This document shows positions 1 to 9,378 of a DNA stretch of 64,000 bases, in pieces (position 1 is the first letter of the stretch; every line of letters begins with the position of its first letter). The notes under the pieces were generated by a model. That model had not been told where the DNA came from. It made no database searches and saw only the letters and a list, made by a program, of their open reading frames with translations. The position numbers and the translations under genes are program-made. The DNA comes from Eremomyces bilateralis CBS 781.70 (lineage: Eukaryota; Ascomycota; Dothideomycetes; Eremomycetales; Eremomycetaceae): the NCBI RefSeq assembly GCF_010015585.1, contig NW_022985073.1:1-64000 (forward strand). Reading direction: 5' to 3'.

Positions 1-2149
1 CTTCGAAACTGTCGCAGTCAAGAACCAGATCAAAGGGAGACTCTTTCAAAAGGGACAATTGGGCAAATGTACACGATGACTGCAGTAGCATGCCGAAGTC
101 GTAAGCGGAACACATCAAATGTATACGCTAAGCAGTTGGGATTATATATGATCTCAAGTGGGACAAAGCGGCAGGTTGTAGATACAGCTGCTGGTCTTGG
201 GCTCACCGAAACATACCAAAGTATTAATGAGGAGGTTTCAGGTATGGCGCTCAAAGCGAAGGCAGGTTGATTTATATCTTAAGTTAGATCTTTTCTTCTA
301 ACTTCTTAATTAGAACCGCCTCCCAATGCTGGCCAAAAAGCCAAAGACAGTTCTTGTTTATGATAACTTCAACTTCAAAGATACTGTGCGCGAGCAGACA
401 ATTGGTTCAACCCATATCATGCGGAATCTGACAACATGCCTGTTGGTTGAGAACCCATATTTGCCTGATGAAGGTTTATCCCAATCAAGTTTCGATCCCA
501 CCCAACTTCTCTCCTTTAAAGATATCTGCAAAGCCGATGGTTTAAAGCATGATGAAAAAAAGCAGAGTATAGACATTCACTTAGTCTACGAGGCCCTACA
601 ACACGTCCATTCTACAAGTATTGACTTGGTTTTCCAATCACAGCCGTCTACTGTCCCTGCTTACCCAGAGATCAACCGTCTATATGCAGGTGGGAATGCA
701 ACAAACATTCATCATCTTCGAGCTGCCCCTTTTGATGAAGGAACAATCCAAGGAACTTACGGAGTTCATGAAGATATTTGGATCCGACAGTTGGGTTTCC
801 AATCCCAGCCACCAAGCGAAGACTTCACAAACCGTCTCTGGTTGGTATTTGGAGATCAGAAAACAGCCCAACATATCCGTACTCTGAAGGAGGCACAGAA
901 GAATGCAATTCTACCTTTTGACAGACGGAGATGGATGTTAGGTCCATCTGGACTATTCCATGTCCTTATGAATCTAATACTAACGATCGTCCGTATCCAT
1001 TTTGATACGGAGCCTACACTACCGTCGGATACAAAGCCTTCACTACCAACGGATGCGAAGCCTTCGGTGCCATCAGATGCAACGCTTCTATCGGATATCA
1101 TCTACTGGGATCGAAAAGGATATACTCGAGAATCCCCAAAGTTCTACATGTTTGACCCTCTGCTCAGGCAATCATTTTATGCTCGTGTCTTAATGCTATG
1201 GTACCATGTTCTTACGAGACGAGGACATATCCAAAAGGCATTCCTTGAAGATACCAGTCCAAGTTCAAAACTGGATCTAATTATCCAGAACCTAGAGCTA
1301 GAAGAACTTATCTCTACAATGAAAGAGGTCTGTACACTGGCATTCTCTCCAGAGGCATGGGACACGACACAATACGGACTTGAATTTCGAAGTCTCTGCC
1401 GGCTTGTCCAGTTGATCAGCATCTTCCTTTCTTTGCGTAAAGCAGTCAAGAATAGCGACATCGGCTGGATTGACCGTTTAATCGATCCACTTGCAGTTAT
1501 CTTCCACGCAACTGGACAGCACAAGTATGGTGATGAAATGCTCCATCTTCGTTGGATATTATCTGAATGCGTTTCAGAGAAGATTCTCCGCGACGCAATA
1601 CTATCATCTAGTCTTGTGAATTTGCATGGCAAACCAGGCCAGTTTAAGGCTATTGATCTAGCCCTTGAACACGTTAATTGCGCATACAAGATTGATATGA
1701 AGTTATTAAAGAATTCAACACATAATGCAGACAAAACCTTTGGTAGAGTCGCATTATTAAGTAATGTCTTCTCTAAGATTCGTGGGGCATGGGAGAACTC
1801 ATTTGGTTTTACCCAAAGCGATCGACATACAACCAAAGCTGATCAACGGGATATCTTTAGTCGCGCCCTTCAACTATATCTACGCAGTCCTTTGCTCACT
1901 ATCCAACCTCGCGAAGCTGTTGGTTGGGACGCACCTGATATCTTCCGGATTGGTGCTGAGGTCTTGGAACAAAAGGTCAATTCCTTCAACAATCGGATAC
2001 CAGTCCGCTCTAGTGTCATCCCCCAGACTGATCCTGAGGACCTTAATGAAGAGACGGATTTGAATCCTCATAACTCTGAGATCTCACCAGTAATTACCTA
2101 CTCTGAGGCTTGTGAGGATGGGCTTGTTAAAGATCATGACATTCTTTGA
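1..2149 (+). CDS. DUF6589-like protein, 5' end beyond the window
   Basis: I recognise this as a DUF6589-type fungal protein, a family of unknown biochemical function that is often present in many copies per genome. An upstream exon is open from position 1 to about 265; its reading (motifs SRKRN, then GTKRQVVDTAAGLGL) matches the N-terminal half of the family. The main exon runs from about 314 to the TGA at 2147-2149. It carries the hallmark YDNFNFKDTVREQ near its start, EGTIQGTYGVHEDIW, a GDQKTAQHIRT block and DRRRWMLGP. Residues roughly 228-258 of the 607-residue reading from 326 are an eight-residue repeat (D-x-K-P-S-L-P-x). Intron placement is uncertain: donor GT at 235 with the AG at 312-313 keeps phase but removes conserved-looking residues, while the GT at 266 loses phase. 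The gene may therefore be slightly damaged. It converges on the helicase gene 470 bp downstream. Domain call from memory of the family; function not known. Confidence 0.7.
1004..1095 (+). repeat. In-frame 24-bp minisatellite
   Basis: Nearly four units of 24 bp, each coding for eight residues of the form D-x-x-P-x-L/V-P-S/T, lie inside the DUF6589-like gene. Units differ by a few substitutions but keep the frame. They sit between two conserved blocks and are probably a flexible linker. Confidence 0.75.
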
Positions 2150-2618
2150 CTGCGTTATCGCTCACTTCATCTATACCCCTCGAAGCCCTCCATATCGAAA
2201 TTGCAGTTTAATGGAAGTTATGAAGCATGAATCATCCTCAAATAAATCGTGATATCTGTCGCCTGTGACCTACGTAACTGTCCCCTCCATATACATAACT
2301 ATTCTAATCCCTCTGTCTCTTAGTAAGGCATATCTTAATCTGTAGGCCTTCCTTTTCTAGAAACGGTCCGGGGGTTGAGGTGTGTCTTAGTATAGTATCT
2401 CTACCAATCCTTAGTGTTTTTCAAAGATGATAACATTGCTGGAATTCCCTTATTAAGGGCTACAAGATGATGTATATATTATCATAATTCAATGGGTTCC
2501 TACCCACCCTATTTTCTTTGAAGTTGGTACAAATCTGGAAATAAAAGGATACTATTAGTCTGAAAAGGGCTATCCGAAGTTCTCCCAACCAAAACACTTC
2601 TAAATCTTCTTGTTCTCT
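2150..2618. other. Convergent intergenic spacer
   Basis: AT-rich spacer between the stop codons of two convergent genes. I see no open frame or terminal repeat in it; it presumably holds both 3' ends. Confidence 0.5.
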
Positions 2619-5420
2619 TTACCACGCTTCTCCCATAGATCCCTCCCTTTGGGCGTCAACTGTACATGAGAAACGAAGACCAGCTCGTTTAGGTGTATTA
2701 GGCCTATCTTGTCTGGTGACCTGTCCTTTCTCCTGGTTTCCAGATACTCCCCTAAGCGGCGTCCGACTTCTCTTGTGTATACCTGAAGAATTGTGAGTAG
2801 TTCGTTTGGTCGTTTGGCTGCGCGACCAGATGTTAACAGGTATAGGGGCTCTGATATCGGAGGAGATCGTAGTCTTATTATCTGTACCAGAATCTAACTT
2901 AACGCTAGATTGTGATACGAACGATGACTCCCCTCTTACGATAAACGAGCTTCCTAATTCCTGCGACCCTTCCGATATCTCCGGCTGTGACGAAAACGAG
3001 GGCCAATGGCGGGGTTTGAACGTTTCCCGATACTCATTAAGCTTCTGAGCAAGTAGCTCGTTATGCATGATAACCCGGAGCCCATCCCTATCGTCTGCTA
3101 ATTGACGACTGCGGACATATTGAGCAACCTTTTCCTCTTTAGGTAAACTGGGATTAGGTATAATACTCGAGTCTTGAGGATTACTCTCTAAGTTTTGAGC
3201 AGTACCCTCTGTAGCCTTTCTGGCCAGTGCCTTGATGTTCCTCTTGCACTTTCGTTCCTCTAGTATCGCGTTATGCTTCGAGCATACCTCTAGAACTATC
3301 CGGACAAGGAATGCCAGCAAAGGATCGAGGAGGGTGTTCTGATATTCCCAGTTTTCGATGTCAAAGAGGGCTGACAATGCCTCCTGATCCGGTATAGGTA
3401 CCGTTGTTGAGTTCTTCACACAGGTATACATAGAAGCAATAGCCCACTGCGCTTCTTGAGGAATGACCACCCCAGCTGGAACTGGAATCATTTGCTGCGC
3501 TCGTGGGAAGATCGATTCTACCTGTTCAAGGCACCATACAACCAATAGATTCAGCGCAATACCTGCCTTAGTCTCCCTGCCAGGTTTGGTAGACTTGAGG
3601 GGGATATCAGGCATTGGTGGCAACTGGAACAATGCTATATTACACTCCTTCCCATTGTAACAGACCTTCTTGTCTGCTCGAATGGGGATAGTATCTGGCT
3701 CGCATTGGTCCTCGTTAAACTCCGCAAGGAATACCTGCCGTCTGCATGGCGCGTTTGCAAGAGAACGGATCGTTATTGGGAGGGTTGCCCTATGCTTGAG
3801 TTCATCAACAGTCCATGTAGGTAGACTATCTGACTTCCCCCTCTTCTTAGACTTTGGGATAGTTGATTGCGAGTTCTCTTGACTAGCGGCTTCGGTATTA
3901 TCAGACTGTTGAGAGCAGTCAGACTCAGCTCCATCGCCTTGCGATAATGGCGATTGTGAATAGGTGGTATTAGGTAACCGGAGTGTATTCCGCCTGCCCT
4001 TTTTCTTCTGAGACAGTGGCTGATTATTACGCGAACTAGGCATTTGAACAGGATCCTGTCCCATTAAGTCGAACGCATAGTATGGCAGGAATATAAAAGC
4101 CATCCCATTGATTGCCTGCTTCACCCGAACAGCCCGACCAACCCGTTGCCAAATATCACCAAGATCGTGGCCGATTGGAAGTCCCCATTGAGCAACCACC
4201 ATAATATCAGGAATGTCCATACCCATTCCAAGAGCAGTAGTTGCAACAACTACTCTAAGGGAAGAGCATGGGGATCTGATCTTATCGTATAGCAAGTCCT
4301 GGTCGTATCGTGAGGTATTCGATGTATATGCACCAACTGCATCCCGAACCATGGCTGGTTCAAACCCTTGAACAAAGAGATACCGCTCTAAGGATGCAGA
4401 GATATTGGCTACCGATTGAAGTCCATCTACAAAGATGATCGTTTTCGGGATTCGCTGGAGGTCGTCTTCCGTCCTACTAGTTGGATGCTCTAATGCATGA
4501 TCAACTAGAAACCATAGCCGTTGGTAAGCCTTGCTCTTTCCTCTCTCAATGGGCAAAATGTTAAGTGAGATATCAGGTCGATCAATTGAGACTCGGATGA
4601 TCTTAAGTGGCAGTTCATGGTGTGTCTCTTCATAGAAACCACCATAATAGATAACAGCCTGTTCTGTGGCCTTGTTCAAAGTGGCAGAACAACCAAACCA
4701 GATGGTATCAGCACGTAAGTACCGACGTAATTCCCTGATCTTGAGATATTCCAACCGGAATTCCTTCCATTGCTCCATAACATGGAGCTCGTCAATTGCA
4801 ACCACACCAATCTTGTTCTTTACGTCAGGGTTTAACAGCAAATCACGAAACTCATCGCTAGCTGCTTGCTCAGGACCCATTAAGATATGGGTATATAACC
4901 CAGCTGCAATCTCCTGTAACAGTTTCGGATTCGTATGCTTGGTCTCCGCTGTAATAAGGCAAGGCCTGGCCTCTGGTAACTGTTCAATCGATCTCTTCTG
5001 CTCCTCCCCAAGCTTGCTTAAAGGAATCAACTGGATGACAATTCTGCCAATAAAGATTGGGATAGCATGGAAGATGATGCTCTTCCCAAAACCAGTCTTA
5101 GCAGAGACAATAGTATCTCCATAGCGAAAAACAATTCGTCGAAGAGCCCGAACCTGGTTGATACGTGGGAGCCGACCACCCAGGAGTCGCTGCAAACCAT
5201 GGAAGATAATATCATGCTGGTATTTGATGTTCTTTCGTATTAGACAGGCCTTTACTAACTCTTGCAGTACCGAGCATAACTCTTTCTCTGGTGTCGTTGC
5301 AATTATGGATATCCGTTCTTCGATCGTTTTCTCGATAGGAGGTGGTTGTACAGAGGCTAAATTTTGGTATAGGGAGGTTTCACGCTGATGGGCGCGGCCT
5401 CGCCGGCGCTTCACTCGCAT
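2619..5420 (-). CDS. RecQ-like DEAD/DEAH-box DNA helicase
   Basis: An uninterrupted 933-residue superfamily-2 helicase. Visible motifs in order: Q-like region RINQVRALRRI (~87-97), Walker A TGFGKS (109-114), DEAH variant DELH (210-213), SAT in GCSATL (~243-248), motif V ATTALGMGMDIP (~393-404) and motif VI QRVGRAVR (425-432). After a basic, Ser/Gln-rich linker, a cysteine block (APCRRQVFLAEF ... KVCYNGKEC, ~560-600) resembles the RecQ zinc subdomain. The C-terminal third is low complexity with basic patches and no recognisable HRDC domain. Such RecQ-like proteins are known from repeated and subtelomeric fungal DNA, and are distinct from the single housekeeping Sgs1/QDE-3 type, which is much longer. 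ATP-dependent 3'-5' unwinding is expected from the family. It faces the DUF6589-like gene tail to tail. The frame is intact over 2.8 kb, so recent activity or selection is plausible. Confidence 0.85.
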   Translation of the reverse strand: MRVKRRRGRAHQRETSLYQNLASVQPPPIEKTIEERISIIATTPEKELCSVLQELVKACLIRKNIKYQHDIIFHGLQRLLGGRLPRINQVRALRRIVFRYGDTIVSAKTGFGKSIIFHAIPIFIGRIVIQLIPLSKLGEEQKRSIEQLPEARPCLITAETKHTNPKLLQEIAAGLYTHILMGPEQAASDEFRDLLLNPDVKNKIGVVAIDELHVMEQWKEFRLEYLKIRELRRYLRADTIWFGCSATLNKATEQAVIYYGGFYEETHHELPLKIIRVSIDRPDISLNILPIERGKSKAYQRLWFLVDHALEHPTSRTEDDLQRIPKTIIFVDGLQSVANISASLERYLFVQGFEPAMVRDAVGAYTSNTSRYDQDLLYDKIRSPCSSLRVVVATTALGMGMDIPDIMVVAQWGLPIGHDLGDIWQRVGRAVRVKQAINGMAFIFLPYYAFDLMGQDPVQMPSSRNNQPLSQKKKGRRNTLRLPNTTYSQSPLSQGDGAESDCSQQSDNTEAASQENSQSTIPKSKKRGKSDSLPTWTVDELKHRATLPITIRSLANAPCRRQVFLAEFNEDQCEPDTIPIRADKKVCYNGKECNIALFQLPPMPDIPLKSTKPGRETKAGIALNLLVVWCLEQVESIFPRAQQMIPVPAGVVIPQEAQWAIASMYTCVKNSTTVPIPDQEALSALFDIENWEYQNTLLDPLLAFLVRIVLEVCSKHNAILEERKCKRNIKALARKATEGTAQNLESNPQDSSIIPNPSLPKEEKVAQYVRSRQLADDRDGLRVIMHNELLAQKLNEYRETFKPRHWPSFSSQPEISEGSQELGSSFIVRGESSFVSQSSVKLDSGTDNKTTISSDIRAPIPVNIWSRSQTTKRTTHNSSGIHKRSRTPLRGVSGNQEKGQVTRQDRPNTPKRAGLRFSCTVDAQREGSMGEAW

Positions 5421-5814
5421 GGAGGCAGATCTGGAGGTTGATCCTCTATACTTGATGACGCGATATGCAGCTTTAAAACTCTAGTTACAGAATGAACAGT
5501 TAGCAATTTGATATTTAAAAGCCATAGGACTCTTTAACTAACTCTTATCTATATTTCATCAACTTCTGGTGCCCACCCAACTTCTCCGTATGATGTTATT
5601 CGCCATCTCGACATTTTACCCAAATCTCATCATCTACGCATCCATACACATTTTGCAAGCGTTTCTCAGACGGTACCCAAGACAGTTGCACCCACGTGAC
5701 TAGTTTGTACGCTAAACATGGGTTTAATCTGGTTACGGTTTAGCTTAACCAGGGTCATGGCTTGGATACCGTCTGAGCCCTAGCTGAGATAACTTCATAG
5801 CAACAATTCAATGT
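5421..5814. other. Helicase promoter side and foldback
   Basis: Non-coding stretch upstream of the helicase. It contains the foldback listed separately and runs into the transposase fossil. No other gene is visible. Confidence 0.45.
5665..5777. repeat. Foldback / MITE-like inverted repeat, 113 bp
   Basis: A 17-bp arm starting CTCAGACGGTA at 5665 is repeated in inverse orientation at 5761-5777 with a single mismatch (a C/T transition). Inside it, GCTAAAC and GTTTAGC form a further short inverted pair, so the whole block can fold on itself. I see no clear target-site duplication. It could be a small non-autonomous element, or one end of a larger element containing the helicase gene. Confidence 0.5.
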
Positions 5815-6477
5815 TTGCCTCACGATTGGAGATTCCCGACAGTGAGACTCTTACACAAGGAATTAACCCAATTGAGCTCCCTCGACGACTCTGCCCCAGT
5901 TAAGAAGCATAATTTTATAAACATTTATAATAAATCCCGCATTGAAGCTTTGATAAACCATAATATCCGCGCTGGGTTCAGAGGCACCGGAATCTGCCCA
6001 TTCAACCCGCACAAAGTATTAAATAGCACCCAATTAAACGAGAACCATACTATACAACGTTATGTGGCCCCAGAGCCCATATATGATTATATATTTAATA
6101 CACCCAAAGGCCCAAAAGACGTGTATACGGGGAAAAAGTTTGAGGACATGTCTGGACGGGATTTCAGGGGTTTACAGGGGAAATTGGCCAAGGCACTCTC
6201 AAAGAAGAACGTCGAAATCGCAGCACTGAAAGCGCAAGTTGCAAAGCTCGAAAAATCACTGGAAGACATAGGCGGATTGTCTAAGAAAAGGAAAAGAGTC
6301 CAAGTCGACCAAAATGAGCGATTTGCGACGATTGATCAGATTGTTGCTGCGCAAGAAGAAGCAAGACAAGCGGAGCTGAAGGAGGCGAAGAAGAAGCCCA
6401 AATTTGACGCGCAAAAAATTTCGGACGAGCTGCAAAAAGCAGAATTCGAGTCACTTTGCTCACAGTTTCAGATATAA
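5815..6477 (+). pseudogene. C-terminal remnant of pogo-like (DDE/CENP-B type) transposase
   Basis: An open frame of about 220 residues. From roughly residue 15 it matches the C-terminal tail of fungal pogo/Fot-type transposases: KELTQLSSLDD, VKKHNFINIYNKSR, NIRAGFRGTGICPFNP, then the usual HKVLNS, followed by a Lys/Glu/Gln-rich coiled coil (KKNVEIAALKAQVAKLEK) and a basic end. The CENP-B-like DNA-binding region and the DDE catalytic core are absent upstream, so this is a 5'-truncated, inactive DNA transposon copy. The first residues do not match the family, which places the truncation near 5850. The 3' flank has two tandem copies of a GGTTACAAA-containing 16-18 bp motif (about 6552-6586) that may be near the element's end. 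Confidence 0.75.
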
Positions 6478-6882
6478 TATATAAATTTCAATATTGGTGG
6501 AGTTATTATACAGAATCTATAGTCCTCTGTTGTTGGTGTTGCTGCGTGTGAAGTGGTTACAAATCGGGGTGGTTACAAACCGGGGGTCCTATCTTATAGT
6601 ACTAGTGTGAGGGAGAAATCTCACCAGCCGGAGGAAAAATCTCTCGGGGATGAAAAATCCCAAATATGGGAGGAAATATCTCACCAGCCTAATACCCATT
6701 TTACACATCCCTAATCATAACAATTACGGTTCGAGGGCAAAATGTGCTCAATCCAGATTGAGGTGTGAGGAAGAATTGCCTTGGCACGGTGGAGAATCTT
6801 CTCAAATTGACGCATCCAGGTGGCTATAAATAAGGCTGTTCGACGATTGATTATCATCATCATTATCATCATCATTATCATC
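6478..6882. other. Spacer with transposon 3' flank and trinucleotide tract
   Basis: Non-coding. Holds the doubled GGTTACAAA motif, two GAAATCTCACCAGCC-like repeats (about 6615-6690), and an ATC/ATT microsatellite (about 6850-6884) that ends at the start codon of the next gene. Translated upstream of that ATG the tract would give only poly-isoleucine, so I do not include it in the gene. Confidence 0.5.
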
Positions 6883-7645
6883 ATGCGGTTCCTAAGTCTT
6901 GCATTGTGTGCGGTGGCAGTTGCACAAGTTCCGGAACCTCCTGTTAACTATGGAATCGTTCTATTCCCTGGCTTTCAGGCGATGGACGTCTTTGGTCCAT
7001 TGGATGTCTTGAACACGTTGTCGATGCGTCAGACATTGAATCTGTACATATTTGCGAACCAGCGTGGGCTGGTGCCAACGAAACATGCGATGGAGGGAGT
7101 AAAATCCAACTTTGGAGAGGCGGTGATGGCCGACTACGCGTTTAATGACACAGAGATTCCAGACCTCGATGTTCTCATCGTTCCTGGAGGTGCTGGGACA
7201 CGAGATTCGCAGACGCAAGCGGAAGTGGCACCGTTCCTTTCGAAGATCTACCCTCAACTCCAATATCTGGTCGCCGTGTGCACCGGATCGGCTCTGGTTG
7301 CTCGAACGGGGATTCTCGATCGTCGACGAGCAACCACCAACAAACTAGCGTGGGAGTGGGCGACATCACAGGGACCAAATGTAAGGTCTTCTAGCTCTGA
7401 TGATTCGTTGCTGACTGAGGAAGGTCGACTGGGTTCCCCGCGCTCGATGGGTTCGAGATGGAGACATCTGGACGGGATCAGGGATCACGGCATCGCTCGA
7501 CACGATTTACGCGTTTGTGGCACATGTGTATGGAGAGCCAACGGCGGCGAACTTGTCCAGGGACTTAGAGTACGTTCGTTGGACCGATGCGGACAACGAT
7601 CCCTTCGGGGATTTCTACAACACAAGCTGGCCGATCGTGGGATAG
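6883..7645 (+). CDS. Secreted DJ-1/PfpI (class I glutamine amidotransferase-like) protein
   Basis: Exons 6883-7380 and 7424-7645 join in phase across a 43-nt GT-AG intron and give 239 residues. The N-terminus (MRFLSLALCAVAVAQ) is a signal peptide. The body is a DJ-1/PfpI domain: GIVLFPGFQAMDVFGPLDVLN, DVLIVPGGAGTR, and the nucleophile elbow AVCTGS with the candidate catalytic cysteine. The second exon reads WVPRARWVRDGDIWTGSGI, the block that closes the active-site region in isonitrile-hydratase/araC-like relatives, and ends DPFGDFYNTSWPIVG. Family members include isocyanide hydratases, proteases and deglycases, so the reaction cannot be fixed from sequence. It lies alone on the plus strand beside two oxidoreductase genes. 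The start is chosen because the upstream in-frame codons are only microsatellite. Confidence 0.85.
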
Positions 7646-8022
7646 ACGTGGTGGAGCAAATGACTATATGTCCCAAGATAGCAGTCGAATTGGAGCGTGT
7701 CATGAGCATCCTGTATCGAAATTCCCATAGTGTATGCGTGCGGAAAGCGAGTCGCTCGGAGGAGGATGCGTCGGGAGGAAATGGGTCGTTGTGAAATCGT
7801 CATCCGGTTTAGTTAATGTCGAGTGTAAGGGTCTCACTGTTGGGAATCCCCAATCGTGAGGCAAACGTAGAATTGTTGCTCAGTTGGTTTCTACTACCAC
7901 GTAGCATCCCTTTCACTGCCCACTACCGGTTTAGATATATCAATGTAGATAATCGCCGTCAACATCCTCTGATTATTCATGGGAGCATAGATGTTCCAGC
8001 AACTATCTTAACTGCAATGATA
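7646..8022. other. Spacer with one end of a dispersed repeat
   Basis: Non-coding spacer. It contains copy A of the 59-bp dispersed repeat and, at 7956-7994, short stretches also present in the 3' part of the DUF8021 pseudogene (9319-9332 and 9425-9443), probably a duplicated scrap. Confidence 0.5.
7822..7880 (+). repeat. Dispersed repeat end, copy A
   Basis: 59 bp starting AGTGTAAGGGTCTCACTG. It is 56/59 identical to 42953-43011, and similarity stops abruptly at both edges. Looks like one terminus of an old transposable element (an LTR or a DNA-transposon end); family not determined. Confidence 0.7.
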
Positions 8023-9152
8023 TTACAATTTTGCTTTTGACTCAGGAGTGACTTCAACCATCAACTTTCCTGTATTCATGCCCTTATAGAGGTCTATAAG
8101 TGCCTGCTCCGCTTCTTTGAGTCCACCCTTCACGATGGTTTCTTTCCGCTTGATCTTTCCTTCCGAAATCCACTGGGCAAGCTCACGGAGAGCCTGGGGA
8201 TATTGATCCTGATAGTCAAAAACGATGAAGCCTTGCATCTTAATCCGCATGCTCACGATGACTAGATAGTTCTTTGGGCCTTTCTGGACCGGCTCATTGT
8301 ACTGACTGATACCGCCACACATAACGAAACGAGCATGGGGCTTCGCTCTTGCTAGGGCCATATCCAGAATCTCTCCTCCGACGTTGTCGAAGTAGATGTC
8401 AATCAGACCTTTGGTGGCAGCACGGAACATCTGGGCAAAGTTGGGGGCTTTGTAATTGAGAGCGAAGTCGAATCCAAGATCATCGACCAACCAGGAGCAT
8501 TTCGCATCGGTTCCAGCAAGGCCAAGGACTGTGCAACCCTTCAACTTCGCGATCTGGCCTACGACACTTCCAGTTGCGCCAGCTGCGCCAGAAACAACGA
8601 CGAAGTCACCAGGTTTGGGTTGACCAATATCGATCAACCCAAAGTATGCGGTCAAACCCGTGATTCCTAGACGATCAGTATGATGATAATCAGCGGCGGT
8701 TGGTGACATACCGAGCACCCCGAGGGCATCCGTCAACTTGCCATTCTGTGGGATCTCAACCTTTTCCAGGTGCTTCTCTTTCACAATGGCAAGTTCAGTC
8801 CATCCCGCCATGGTCGACACATTGGTACCAATAGGGAAGGATGGCGATTTCGAGGCCTTGACCACGCCGATTCCAGAACCACGCATGACCTCGCCGATTT
8901 GAACGGGCGGAACATACGAGCGGGCGTCTGAAGGAGGTCAGTTGGTGCTTGCAATGGACTTTGGTACGTCAAACCGTTCAACCATCCTCTCATGGCTGGG
9001 TCAAGCCCTAGATAGATGGTCTGAACCAGGACTTCCCCATCCTTGAGATCCGACTCTTTTGGCACCGGATGCGTCTTGGTCACAAACGTTTCCCCAGCGA
9101 CAATCCTGGATTTAGGCCGCTTTGCAAGGTGGACTGCTGTGTATGTCGACAT
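8023..9152 (-). CDS. Zinc-independent medium-chain NADPH oxidoreductase (LTB4 dehydrogenase / CurA-like)
   Basis: Exons 8975-9152 and 8023-8927 (minus strand) join across a 47-nt intron to 360 residues. The join restores the family-typical DPAMRGWLNDARSYVPPVQIG. Next comes the cofactor region GLTAYFGLIDIGQPKPGD and the Rossmann glycine motif in SGAAGATGSVVGQ. FDNVGGEILD and the C-terminal GKIKRKETIVKGG block are typical of the leukotriene B4 12-hydroxydehydrogenase / prostaglandin reductase group, which reduces alpha,beta-enone double bonds with NADPH. No zinc-ligand cysteines are visible, as expected for this group. No signal peptide, so cytosolic. Natural substrate unknown. The gene lies between the DJ-1 gene and the broken DUF8021 gene; a former metabolic cluster is possible but unproven. 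Confidence 0.9.
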
Positions 9153-9378
9153 GATTTTGATATGCTACTAATATTTCTTTCACATTCAGCACATTTCGTG
9201 TGTTGTATTTGAGACGTTTCGTGGAGATTCAAGCCTGTGGTCGTTCTTGGTGACGGATAGCTGCATAGGTGGGGAAGCCCATTGCCTCGGTCGAGTCTAG
9301 ATCCGGACAAATTCATCTCCGTCAACATCCTCCCATTCATGTTTCAACGGAAGATTGACCGAGATCTTCTGCATTTGT

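Noticed and set aside
6820-6882. Poly-isoleucine N-terminal extension of the DJ-1 gene
   Set aside because: It is the translation of an ATC/ATT microsatellite; the next ATG gives a normal signal peptide.
7008-7014. Possible alternative minus-strand gene of about 100 residues overlapping the DJ-1 gene (6961-7263)
   Set aside because: It is the mirror of a strongly conserved plus-strand domain and has no motif of its own.
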